Assembly: GCA_031367345.1 (NCBI GenBank)
Contig: JANLPR010000150.1
Location: forward strand, 1 to 8,508
DNA: 8,508 bases
Source: JADKIH01 sp031367345
GTDB taxonomy: Bacteria > Bacteroidota > Bacteroidia > AKYH767-A > 2013-40CM-41-45
Direction of reading: 5' to 3'
A model generated the notes under the pieces. That model saw only the letters and a list, made by a program, of their open reading frames with translations, did no database searches and was not told where the DNA came from. The first letter of the stretch is position 1. Each line of letters begins with the position of its first letter. Below, in pieces: positions 1 to 7,036 of the stretch. A program made the position numbers and the translations under genes.

Positions 1-136
1 CTTCTTTATGGAAGCCGAAGAAAGATGAATATCGAATGAATTAGCCGAACAATACAGACTTGAAATGTCGAACTATAGAATTAAAGCTTTAGCGCTCTCA
101 AATAACATTACCTTAGTCGTATAAACTTCATACTTT

Positions 137-559
137 ATGGCAAAAATTAACACGTGGCACGAACGCCATTTTGATTCATTGGGCTTTGGACAACGATTGG
201 CCGACAAGGTTGCGAATGGAATGGGCTCATGGAAATTCATAATCATACAATCCATTTTAGTTATTCTATGGATGTCGCTCAATATTATAGGCTTCGTGTA
301 CCATTGGGATGTCTATCCATTTATCCTTCTCAATTTATTATTCTCCACGCAAGCTGCTTATGCCGCTCCAATAATTATGATGGCGCAGAACAGGCAGAAT
401 GAAAGAGATCGTGCACAAGCATTAGCCGATTATCAAACTAATCTCGACGCCAAACAAGAAATAGAATCTATACAGGAGCAATTGTCAAATATCGAAATTC
501 AAAAATTGGATAAAATTATATCTATGTTAGAAGAGTTAAGAAATAGCAACGGAAAATAA
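137..559 (+). CDS. DUF1003 family two-helix inner-membrane protein
   Basis: This 140-aa protein matches the DUF1003 family, whose function is unknown. Two hydrophobic segments lie at about residues 33-54 and 60-83. The second is followed by the family signature around residues 61-92: PFILLNLLFS, then QAAYAAPIIMM, then QNRQNERDR. The rest (about 93-135) is a charged, Leu/Ile-spaced helix likely to form a cytoplasmic coiled coil, as family members usually have. The N-terminus (WHERHFDSLGFGQRLADKVA) also fits: family members often start with a short amphipathic helix before the first membrane pass. The ATG start has no clear Shine-Dalgarno sequence, which is common in Bacteroidota. The length is normal and the gene looks intact. 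It is the only plus-strand gene and converges on the AbiE pair, so it is most likely a host gene flanking the island. The family call is confident; the role is not known. Confidence 0.9.
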   Translation: MAKINTWHERHFDSLGFGQRLADKVANGMGSWKFIIIQSILVILWMSLNIIGFVYHWDVYPFILLNLLFSTQAAYAAPIIMMAQNRQNERDRAQALADYQTNLDAKQEIESIQEQLSNIEIQKLDKIISMLEELRNSNGK

Positions 560-754
560 TTTTAAGTTGTAATAGCATAGCCTCTGCCGGTTTCCATTTA
601 CGCTGTTTTTTGAATTCGTTCATAAGAAATTCTAATTACTATTAAAAAGAATGTGCAAGAAGAATTTCAACTAACTACTTTGAGTTTTTCGTTCGTTTAA
701 ATAAAAAATGCTTGATCAACAAATGATAGTAGGTAAATAAATCACTTTGCGGAG
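560..754. other. Intergenic stretch with no recognisable gene
   Basis: This AT-rich spacer lies between the DUF1003 stop and the left direct repeat. All six frames are broken by stops. The longest minus-strand start near 623 gives only about 33 codons and runs antisense into the DUF1003 gene. I see no convincing stem-loop terminator. Its sequence does not resemble the stretch to the left of the right-hand repeat copy (before 6175), so the homology between the two repeat copies begins sharply at 755. Confidence 0.6.
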
Positions 755-960
755 AGAGTGGGATTCTTATAGGAGAATTAACTATTTCTGTGTAAAATAT
801 TTATAAGAAAAAATATTGCGTGGTGATGCAATGTTGATGTTTAAATAAATTCTATTAATAATAAAAGAAAATGAAAAGATTTGAAGAGTAATGAAAGGAT
901 AAATGTAGGAAATTTATTTTAAGAAACAAAAATTGAAAGGAGGTGAAAGGAAATAAAATC
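755..960 (+). repeat. Left copy of a ~206-bp direct repeat flanking the defence block
   Basis: Positions 755-804 are identical to 6175-6224 (50 bp, beginning AGAGTGGGATTCTTATAGG). Positions 805-960 then align to 6225-6380 with no gaps at about 70% identity by hand count. The best-kept parts are TGGTGATGCA (821-830), ATGAAAA.AT (871-880), and the stretch around 891-909. The offset is 5420 bp throughout. A small inverted repeat, ATTCT...AGAAT, sits at 763-778. A perfect AGGAGGTGA at 938-946 has no start codon after it and is not conserved in the other copy. No reading frame is conserved between the copies, so the repeat is probably non-coding. It ends just short of the toxin stop codon at 963. 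Confidence 0.88.
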
Positions 961-962
961 TA

Positions 963-2099
963 CTAATCATTTATCAGAATTTTATTTGTTGGATAAAGCA
1001 AATTAAGTGTGTGATACCAATAAAAAAGTGCTTCCCCTTCTGCTACAAATTTTAATCTCTTGTTCAAGTAGTTGTATTCCGGGTTTGTAATTATGTATTC
1101 TGTCAATGGAATACCTTTGCTGAATTTCTTTAATTCTTCCTTATGGTCAGTTAAAATAATTGCAGCTAAGTAAGCGGCTTTAGAGCCGGCTACTTGTGCC
1201 TCTAAAATTCCAAACCTTCCAAGAAATACAAAGTGTCTGAATTGATTTATGCCTGTATTTATCTCTCCATATTTTGCTTTTTCATCTTCTGTTTTTAAAA
1301 CGTCCTTCCTTGCAATTAATAATGCGGTCTCAATTGTGTCTCTAAGAACATGTTCAACCGATTCAATTTTTCGCTCCGGTCGGTAAGCGATTTCTCCTTT
1401 GGCCGATTGGGCAAATGATTTTTTGAACACTTCCACATCAGTTAGCAAATGAAACAAACACCCAACATCAAATAGTTGTTTCATTATTTCCTTTTCTTTA
1501 TCCATGTTGTAAGGAACACCTGTTGTATTAGGTGCAAATGCTGTAAGCTTGTCGCCTGTAATGGAATTTATGTCCGGGGTTCTAACAATTACCGGTTTAT
1601 CTTTTTGTAGTACCCATTCTGTTTCAACTGTTCTTTCAATAATTGTTGGATAAGGGTTATCAGCAAAGAGAACATCAAGAAGAATCTCTCTTTCAGGATT
1701 AGAGATTACATTTCCTTCTTTATTTCTATTTGGGAAGTTTGAATCAAAAATAAACTTGTAATGTGCTTTTGGAATATTTCCATTATAACTTCTCTTTTCA
1801 TCTAATTGAATTTTAGTGAAGACGCCGGCCTCAATAATTTTCGAAAGATGTTTTTCTAAATCTTCTTTCTGAATCTTTGGGCTAATTACAATATCTATAT
1901 CAACCGAAAATCTTTTGGGTTCATCCAATAATAAAATCAAGCTTGTTCCACCTTTGAAAATAAAATCTAATCCTGTTAATTGTAACTGCTCCAATAGATA
2001 CAAAGCATAAATCATACTTTCCATCAAGTTGGGGTCTTTGCTGTATATATTCCTTTTCTCAGCGATCCATTCTGCAGAAAGAGATTTAATGTCAATCAT
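963..2099 (-). CDS. AbiEii/AbiGii-type nucleotidyltransferase toxin
   Basis: This 378-aa protein is the toxin of an AbiE-type (type IV) toxin-antitoxin pair. The family has a DNA polymerase beta-like nucleotidyltransferase fold; studied relatives inhibit growth by NTP transfer, shown for some to act on tRNA acceptor ends. Motif I is clear at residues 49-69: KGGTSL, a short spacer, then RFSVDID with paired aspartates D67 and D69. A third acidic residue candidate is D142 in LLDVLF. The C-terminal motifs appear as GDKLTAF (K184) and the KQLFDVGCLF stretch (D211). All key residues seem present, so it is probably active. The ATG start overlaps the end of the antitoxin gene by 8 bp (2092-2099), which suggests translational coupling with the antitoxin made first. 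The protein is somewhat longer than typical AbiEii, with an extra helical C-terminal part (about 240-378). The toxin's actual target cannot be read from sequence. Confidence 0.88.
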   Translation of the reverse strand: MIDIKSLSAEWIAEKRNIYSKDPNLMESMIYALYLLEQLQLTGLDFIFKGGTSLILLLDEPKRFSVDIDIVISPKIQKEDLEKHLSKIIEAGVFTKIQLDEKRSYNGNIPKAHYKFIFDSNFPNRNKEGNVISNPEREILLDVLFADNPYPTIIERTVETEWVLQKDKPVIVRTPDINSITGDKLTAFAPNTTGVPYNMDKEKEIMKQLFDVGCLFHLLTDVEVFKKSFAQSAKGEIAYRPERKIESVEHVLRDTIETALLIARKDVLKTEDEKAKYGEINTGINQFRHFVFLGRFGILEAQVAGSKAAYLAAIILTDHKEELKKFSKGIPLTEYIITNPEYNYLNKRLKFVAEGEALFYWYHTLNLLYPTNKILIND

Positions 2100-2847
2100 T
2101 CAATATACTTTTTGGAATATCGGTTTGGCTTGAAAATAATTCTAGAAGTTCGGTTTCTTTCGTCCTTCTTTTTGCGTAGTGAAAAAGTTTGGTAAAGTCA
2201 ATTGAATATCTTTTGTAAGCATTATTAATTATGTGAACATATTCGCTTCCTTGAAAAGCAGCGAAAAGTTTTTTGTCGGAATACAAATCCACTATCAACT
2301 TTTCAATTGTTGTTGTCGCAACTGTGTTTACATTTTGAGTTGGGGATTTAGATACCAATGGTTGTAGTACAATTGCTGTTTCAGTTTCATATATGTAGCG
2401 TTCAATTTCTTTTTCCTCTGGTTCAATATAAACATTTCTAAAATTTTGCTCTTTAAGAAAACTGTAGATTGGTTCTATCGCCTGCTTTTCAACTTGTAAA
2501 ATCGTAATATATTTTCCGGGGATGTGCAGCATAAACTCGCTAACGATTTTAGTTGACCAAATGCATAATTTAAGTGTCGGAAACTGCTTGTCAATTTTTG
2601 AAAATATTTTTCTTTCGGTATCTTCAATATTCGGTTTAAAAACCGGCTTGAATGAAAGTGTAAAAAGCTCCCTTGAAATTGTAGTGATTACCTGATTGTT
2701 TTTGAGATCGTAAATTCTCCATCTGAAAGTTGTCTCTTTCAATTTAGGTTCAAAATGGCGGTAAAAAGCATAGAGTTCTTCTCTGGAAAATGATTCTCTT
2801 CCTCTGAATTCCTTTCTAAGTTGCTCTATTATGAAATCTTTTACCAA
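2092..2847 (-). CDS. AbiEi-like winged-helix antitoxin/autoregulator (DUF6577-like)
   Basis: This 251-aa protein lies directly upstream of the AbiEii toxin and overlaps it by 8 bp. Residues about 5-65 look like the AbiEi winged helix: FSREELYAFYR, then LKETTFRWRIYDLKNNQVI as the recognition helix and wing, ending ISRELFTL. The remainder (CIWSTK at 96-101, FMLHIPGKY around 105-113, VEKQAIEPIYSFLKE, then KSPTQNVN and a late IEKLIVDLYSDKKLFAAFQGSE) resembles the family annotated as DUF6577, which I recall being found next to AbiEii genes. The start is TTG: the upstream in-frame stop is at 2866-2868, no ATG exists in the first codons, and a -7-like box sits only about 24 bp upstream. Known AbiEi proteins neutralise the toxin without binding it and repress their own promoter through inverted repeats; the same role is inferred here. 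The 169-bp gap to the helicase suggests a separate promoter. Confidence 0.8.
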   Translation of the reverse strand: MVKDFIIEQLRKEFRGRESFSREELYAFYRHFEPKLKETTFRWRIYDLKNNQVITTISRELFTLSFKPVFKPNIEDTERKIFSKIDKQFPTLKLCIWSTKIVSEFMLHIPGKYITILQVEKQAIEPIYSFLKEQNFRNVYIEPEEKEIERYIYETETAIVLQPLVSKSPTQNVNTVATTTIEKLIVDLYSDKKLFAAFQGSEYVHIINNAYKRYSIDFTKLFHYAKRRTKETELLELFSSQTDIPKSILND

Positions 2848-2849
2848 TG

Positions 2850-3023
2850 GACTTAAGTTGCTTTTTTATGCAAATATAAACATAAATTACCAACATAGGA
2901 CACTTTTCGATATAAAACGTCATATATTTGATTTCAAACAAAAGACAGTTTAATTGATTTACTGGCAAATGTTGAAATTGAAGAATACATGGAAAACACT
3001 GAATTTGAATCACAACTTAAGTC
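2850..3023. repeat. 11-bp inverted repeat bracketing the antitoxin promoter region
   Basis: GACTTAAGTTG at 2850-2860 is the exact reverse complement of CAACTTAAGTC at 3013-3023. Each arm contains the 8-bp palindrome ACTTAAGT, so each could bind a dimeric regulator by itself. One arm lies between the putative -7 box and the antitoxin TTG start. The other overlaps the TAA stop of the helicase gene at 3017-3019. AbiEi family antitoxins are known to bind inverted repeats in their own promoter, so these are candidate operators (inference). The 152 bp between the arms holds no convincing gene. Confidence 0.55.
2871..2878 (-). promoter_or_regulatory. Putative Bacteroidota -7 box for the AbiE pair
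   Basis: On the minus strand this reads TATATTTG, an exact match to the Bacteroidota -7 consensus TAnnTTTG. It lies about 24 bp before the TTG start of the antitoxin, giving a predicted leader of roughly 15-20 nt. A good -33 TTTG is not present at the usual distance; a TTG occurs but too close (12 bp), so the promoter would be imperfect. The match could be chance in such AT-rich DNA. Its place, directly upstream of an 11-bp inverted-repeat arm and the antitoxin start, makes it more credible. Confidence 0.45.
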
Positions 3024-5998
3024 ATCCTTTCTTCTAACACATTTTTCCAAAGAATAAACCCCTTTCTTCCATCCGAATAATCATGCATAACTTTGGAGAA
3101 ATTCTCAGGATTAGTTTCTAGAAATACTTGACGACCTTTATTTCTAATAATTTCGAATTGCTTATCGATTTCACGCAATTTATCTTTAACTAGGGTGTGA
3201 TTTTTAGAAACACTCCATATATAAGTGGCTTCTTCCGTGTCAAGTGTTTCCAAGATTAAATGATAATTTTCCTTCCCGGCAATAAGAAACACAAATGAAA
3301 ATGGACTCAACACAAATCGAATTTTTAAAATTTGTCTTTCATGTTGCTCTGCCAAATATTGAAGTTGCCTAAAGTGTTTAAAATCCTCATTGTGCAGTAA
3401 TTCATTCAACAACTCTTCTCCTGAACTATATAATCGCGACCCACCATCGCCTTGCAACTGATCAATCGTCAATATATTTTCTTCCTTAGCCGGTATTTTA
3501 TTTAGTATGTTCTTCTTTACAAAATTAAACCGAACACCTTCAATAATTTCATTATTTATTCTTTCAAGGTCTGTTGATGTTGCCAGTTGGGCAATCATTT
3601 TTGCTTCCTCAAACTCAGCATAAATATTTACCCTAAATTTTTTTATCCCAAGTGCCTTTGAAAAATAAGATTTCAAAACTCCAAATTCCGGTCTTATATC
3701 CAAATGCTCCATTTCAAAAGTCAAATCAGATTTAACTTCAACAGAATACCATTTAAAAGAAATTATTCCAAAACCAAAATCAAGGTTTTCTATTGGAACC
3801 ATGATTTCCTTTTCAATCACAATTGTTTTGCTTGCTTGAACTGGAAGATCAAACGGTTCATCGAATAATGTTGCACGCCTCTCGATTTTTCTATAATAAG
3901 CATTTCGCTTTAGAAATAACTTGTTCAGATATTCAATTCTGATATCCCTGTAATCATAAATTGTTGGTGTAATTTCCGATCGTTGAACCCGGCCGATATA
4001 CTGGATCAATTTCCCTTCGAATGAGAATGGATAAACCAAAAAAAGACAATTCACGTTCTGAATATCCGTTCCCTCTCCAAAAAATTGGCCAGTTGTTATC
4101 AATACCTGAAAATTACCGGTCTTTAGTTGCCTCCATTTTTCAGTCCTACTACTGTTTGAATCTTCTCCACTTAACGATATCACTTCAAATTTCTGTTTCA
4201 AATATTGATGAAGTGAATCAATATGCTCCCTCCTTTCAGAAATAATTACAACTCTATTTCCTTTCTTAAGCTCTTTCAAAACATCTTCTAATATTAGCTT
4301 GTTCCGTGTAGAATCATGTGCTAATATTTTGGAAAGAGTTTCAAACTTATCGGTTTTAATATCGAATGGAACTTCAAGTGTAGTGTTTCTAACTATTACT
4401 AATGGACTTCTCTTGTTCTCTATTGGTTTTATTTCTGCTATAATTTCTCCCAAATGAATGAATATTAACTTCCCGTCATTATACTTCCTGAATGGAGTAG
4501 CAGTCAATCCATAGGTGTAATACGATTCAAGTTTTGAAATTACATTACTGAAAGATGCTGCAGGAATGTGATGACACTCATCGACAATCACTATTCCAAA
4601 TGAGGAAGCAATTTTATTTTCGGTTTCTGATTCAATATGTTTTGTAAGACTTTGAATTGTTGCAATGGTAATTTTTTCACCAACTTTTAACTTCCCATCG
4701 CTTATTTTCCCGATTTCATGCTTAGGAATTCCAAGAAAGGCCTCAATTCTTTCTATCCATTGTTCAAGTAATTGCTTTCTATGGACAATAATAAGAGCTG
4801 GTTGTTGCTTCTCCTTAATTATCTTCAACGCCACCACCGTTTTACCTGAACCGGGTGGTGCAACGATCACTCCAATATCCTTCTTTTCCGTTGCCGCTAG
4901 TATTGGAATCTGATTGTCTCTTAATTGGGTAGTGAAATTAAAATATACTTCCTTAAGTTTCTTTCTGTTGTCCGAAAATTTAAAATTAATATTGTTCTCA
5001 GTACAATGACGAACAAGTTTACCAATAAAGCCTTTAGGTATTAATAATTCACTCTCAGCTTCAGTTATTAATTTAAAAAAGCGATTTGTCCCATATGTAT
5101 TTGCTCCAATTTTGCCTTTAATTATAAACTCTGAACTTGAAAAATTTAAATGCTCCTTCAGGAAATTGATTAGCTCAATAGTTAGACCGGCATTAGAAAC
5201 CTTTACTACGTTAGACAATGTTATTGTTAAGCCATTTCCAGGATCAGCATGAATAATTTTGTTAATACTATTTTCAAACCCTTGAAACAAACTATCCAAT
5301 TTCGAAATTCCAACATGCTCTATCCTTTTTAGAAAATCAAATTGATTACTATATGGCAAAAGTGTTTCCGGATCAATAAAACATGAATTCCCTTTTACCA
5401 TTGCTTTTCCAAATAAAGGAAGAGCTATTAAATTTCCAAGTCCTTTCCCCGATAGAAAATCTTGATTCGGAAAAAGTCTATCAAAGCTTGAATTTTTATC
5501 AAATATTGAAAATGCACCTGATTGTTCTAAAATAGTTTTAAATATTTTTCTACTTCTATTTGCAGGATAGGCCTGATCAAAAAAAATCCAAACATGACCT
5601 CCATTTCCCGATCGTGATCTTTCAAGATAACAAGGAATGTTTTTCTCTTTGCATGCATCTATAAACAACCGGCATTCTCTAATCCAATTCTCCCCATCAA
5701 AATCAGCAGCGATAAAATGACTAGTGTTATCTGGCAAGAGTGGGTATATTCCAATTTGCTGGTCCCCTTTCAAATGTTTATCAATTTCAAAATCTGACAA
5801 TTTTAAATATGATTTATCTGCAAAGTTTTGAAAAGTCCCCCCTTGTATTTTATGTTGCCTAAAAATATACGGATCAAAATGGTAAGCAGGCATGTATCCA
5901 ATTTTAGTTCCTTTTTCCCATCGGACAGCAAAAACGTCCTCTCTTGATTTGAAAACAGACTTTAAAAGTTTGATTTTGTTGATACTTTGATCTGTCAT
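3017..5998 (-). CDS. TOTE-type AEP primase-SF2 helicase fusion protein
   Basis: This 993-aa protein has three parts. Residues about 15-230 form an archaeo-eukaryotic primase (AEP) domain of the TOTE conflict-system type: AADFDGE with metal-binding D99 and D101, SRSGNGGHVW with H135, and GKGLGNLIALPL at 185-194. Residues about 350-710 form a superfamily 2 helicase: Walker A PPGSGKT (381-387), DECHH (473-477, a DEAH-like motif II), GLTATP (497-502), a GEGTDI motif (641-646) and QYIGRVQR (666-673). Residues about 740-993 are a C-terminal region I do not recognise; it contains a YHLILETLDTEEATYIW stretch near 912-928. All catalytic motifs are intact. Such proteins are predicted to act on invading nucleic acid; the exact activity is unproven. 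The ATG start follows AGAAG at a plausible SD distance, and TATAATTG at 6016-6023 is a near -7 match. The gene lies upstream of the AbiE pair on the same strand. I see no separate nuclease partner gene in the window. Confidence 0.88.
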   Translation of the reverse strand: MTDQSINKIKLLKSVFKSREDVFAVRWEKGTKIGYMPAYHFDPYIFRQHKIQGGTFQNFADKSYLKLSDFEIDKHLKGDQQIGIYPLLPDNTSHFIAADFDGENWIRECRLFIDACKEKNIPCYLERSRSGNGGHVWIFFDQAYPANRSRKIFKTILEQSGAFSIFDKNSSFDRLFPNQDFLSGKGLGNLIALPLFGKAMVKGNSCFIDPETLLPYSNQFDFLKRIEHVGISKLDSLFQGFENSINKIIHADPGNGLTITLSNVVKVSNAGLTIELINFLKEHLNFSSSEFIIKGKIGANTYGTNRFFKLITEAESELLIPKGFIGKLVRHCTENNINFKFSDNRKKLKEVYFNFTTQLRDNQIPILAATEKKDIGVIVAPPGSGKTVVALKIIKEKQQPALIIVHRKQLLEQWIERIEAFLGIPKHEIGKISDGKLKVGEKITIATIQSLTKHIESETENKIASSFGIVIVDECHHIPAASFSNVISKLESYYTYGLTATPFRKYNDGKLIFIHLGEIIAEIKPIENKRSPLVIVRNTTLEVPFDIKTDKFETLSKILAHDSTRNKLILEDVLKELKKGNRVVIISERREHIDSLHQYLKQKFEVISLSGEDSNSSRTEKWRQLKTGNFQVLITTGQFFGEGTDIQNVNCLFLVYPFSFEGKLIQYIGRVQRSEITPTIYDYRDIRIEYLNKLFLKRNAYYRKIERRATLFDEPFDLPVQASKTIVIEKEIMVPIENLDFGFGIISFKWYSVEVKSDLTFEMEHLDIRPEFGVLKSYFSKALGIKKFRVNIYAEFEEAKMIAQLATSTDLERINNEIIEGVRFNFVKKNILNKIPAKEENILTIDQLQGDGGSRLYSSGEELLNELLHNEDFKHFRQLQYLAEQHERQILKIRFVLSPFSFVFLIAGKENYHLILETLDTEEATYIWSVSKNHTLVKDKLREIDKQFEIIRNKGRQVFLETNPENFSKVMHDYSDGRKGFILWKNVLEERMT

Positions 5999-6556
5999 TT
6001 ACTTCTACTTAATTGCAATTATAAAAATAGTTAATTCAATTAATCATAGTATAGTCACACCCAATATTAATTAATTTTCAACTAAGGTTCCAATCCCACA
6101 CCAGAAATAACTATTAACTAACTTGAAATGTGTTTTTTTATTCCAAATTCACCATTTCTAAGGCATCCACCCGAAGAGTGGGATTCTTATAGGAGAATTA
6201 ACTATTTCTGTGTAAAATATTTATCTAACAAAATAATTTGTGGTGATGCAAAGATGATGCGTGAAGAATTTTTTTATTTGGTGAAACAAAATGAAAATAT
6301 TTGAATGTAAATGAAAGAATAAATGTAGGGATTTATTTTGGATAAATGAAATTTGAAAGAGCATAAAAGGAAATAAATGTTGCGTGGTCAGCTTTAGGAA
6401 AATTCTAATTTACAAATCTTCTTCTTAATTATTTTCCGCAACAGCTTCTCTCCATCAACCAAAATCTGAATAATATTTTGTTGCCTTTTCTTTGTAAAAT
6501 ATTATTGTTAACTATTAAGTATGGCTTCTCGACATGGCGTATGTTTCTTGTGTTTG
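5999..6556. other. Gene-poor 558-bp region holding the right direct repeat
   Basis: No credible gene lies here; every frame is interrupted by stops. The first part (5999-6174) contains the helicase upstream region, with a weak -7-like TATAATTG at 6016-6023 on the minus strand. The middle (6175-6380) is the second copy of the long direct repeat. The last part (6381-6556) has a 17-bp echo of the repeat core at 6487-6503 (TTTCTTTGTAAAATATT, one mismatch to 785-801) and a repeated TTGCGTGGT word shared with the left copy at 816-824. I see no clear terminator hairpin for the membrane-protein gene that ends at 6557. Confidence 0.55.
6175..6380 (+). repeat. Right copy of the ~206-bp direct repeat flanking the defence block
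   Basis: This copy is in the same orientation as 755-960 and offset by exactly 5420 bp. Its first 50 bp (6175-6224) are identical to the left copy, and 6225-6380 aligns without gaps at about 70% identity. The DNA immediately before it (6141-6174) shows no similarity to the DNA before the left copy. Because the repeat is direct, the identical core of this copy faces the helicase gene, while the diverged arm lies outside the block. Conserved words include TGGTGATGCA at 6241-6250 and AAATGTAGG at 6321-6329. The repeat encodes no open frame shared by both copies. Confidence 0.88.
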
Positions 6557-7009
6557 TTACTCAGGTGTACTCTTAATATTTTTTAATTTGTACCATTCTA
6601 AGACTTCCTTACTATTTAAAAAAGCTATAGCAGTAATATCTAACACAGTTTGAATTGTCCGGATGCTGGCATGTATAATGTTTTCTTTAAAGTAATAGGA
6701 AATGTACAGAATAAAATATGATGCACCCAACAACACAATAAAGGAGCAGATTATTCGAGCCCAATTCTTCCCGGCATTAACGTTGTATAAAATGAACCAT
6801 GTAATCGAAATTATGATTAAAAATAATAGTGTCGTTGAAATAAATTGTCGTGTAGGAAAAGGAGTGCCAATACTATTGTGATATTCATTTTGCTTGGCCA
6901 TCCCTTTCATAAATCCAGATATAAATGAAATAGTCATGGACAATATAAGCAGCCAAATTGCCTGCTTTACTTTCTCTGGTTTCTCTGTGTGTGTTAAGTT
7001 GTCAGCCAT
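6557..7009 (-). CDS. Hypothetical four-helix membrane protein
   Basis: This 150-aa protein is not one I can name. It has four hydrophobic segments at about residues 17-37, 56-76, 84-106 and 111-130, with a short charged N-terminus (TEKPEKVKQ) and a basic C-terminal tail (WYKLKNIKS). Helix 2 is followed by NVNAGKNWARIICSFIVLLG. A G-K/R-NWAR motif before a hydrophobic helix is a feature I associate with several small bacterial four-helix membrane families, and the ending LNSKEVLEWYK after the last helix also fits those. The ATG start has no strong Shine-Dalgarno sequence; the only purine-rich run (GGGGAAAAA) lies too far upstream and belongs to a small palindrome. The gene stands alone on the minus strand between the right repeat and the T9SS debris, so it is probably a chromosomal or accessory gene unrelated to the defence block. 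Topology is fairly sure; function is unknown. Confidence 0.75.
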   Translation of the reverse strand: MADNLTHTEKPEKVKQAIWLLILSMTISFISGFMKGMAKQNEYHNSIGTPFPTRQFISTTLLFLIIISITWFILYNVNAGKNWARIICSFIVLLGASYFILYISYYFKENIIHASIRTIQTVLDITAIAFLNSKEVLEWYKLKNIKSTPE

Positions 7010-7025
7010 AAAATATTGTTTTTCC

Positions 7026-7036
7026 CCGCTCAGCGG
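7026..7036. repeat. Small GC-rich palindrome upstream of the membrane-protein gene
   Basis: CCGCTCAGCGG is an interrupted palindrome with 5-bp arms and one central base, and it stands out in otherwise AT-rich DNA. It lies 17 bp before the ATG of the membrane protein at 7009, within the probable mRNA leader. It could be an operator, a leader hairpin, or the stem of a degenerate dispersed intergenic element. No further support is visible. Confidence 0.35.

Noticed and set aside
3..44. Possible C-terminal tail of an upstream plus-strand gene (SLWKPKKDEYRMN then stop)
   Set aside because: It has only 13 codons, another frame is also briefly open, and nothing allows the choice to be made.
73..282. 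69-codon minus-strand frame over the start of the DUF1003 gene
   Set aside because: It is antisense to a clearly recognisable family protein and carries no domain signal.
525..623. Short minus-strand frame starting MNEFKKQRKWKPAEA, faintly like a transposase N-terminus
   Set aside because: It is only about 33 codons, ends antisense inside the DUF1003 gene, and has no other transposase sequence or terminal repeats nearby.
2816..3013. 65-codon minus-strand frame in the gap between helicase and antitoxin
   Set aside because: It uses a GTG start, overlaps the antitoxin gene, has low-complexity content rich in Ile, Cys and Tyr, and covers the likely promoter and inverted repeat.
4021..4913. Plus-strand frames of 74 and 82 codons inside the helicase gene
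   Set aside because: They are antisense shadows of a long gene with intact helicase motifs and show no family features of their own.
755..6380. Treating the flanking repeats as insertion-sequence ends or a composite transposon
   Set aside because: The repeats carry no transposase or terminal inverted repeats, and no short target-site duplication could be recognised outside them.
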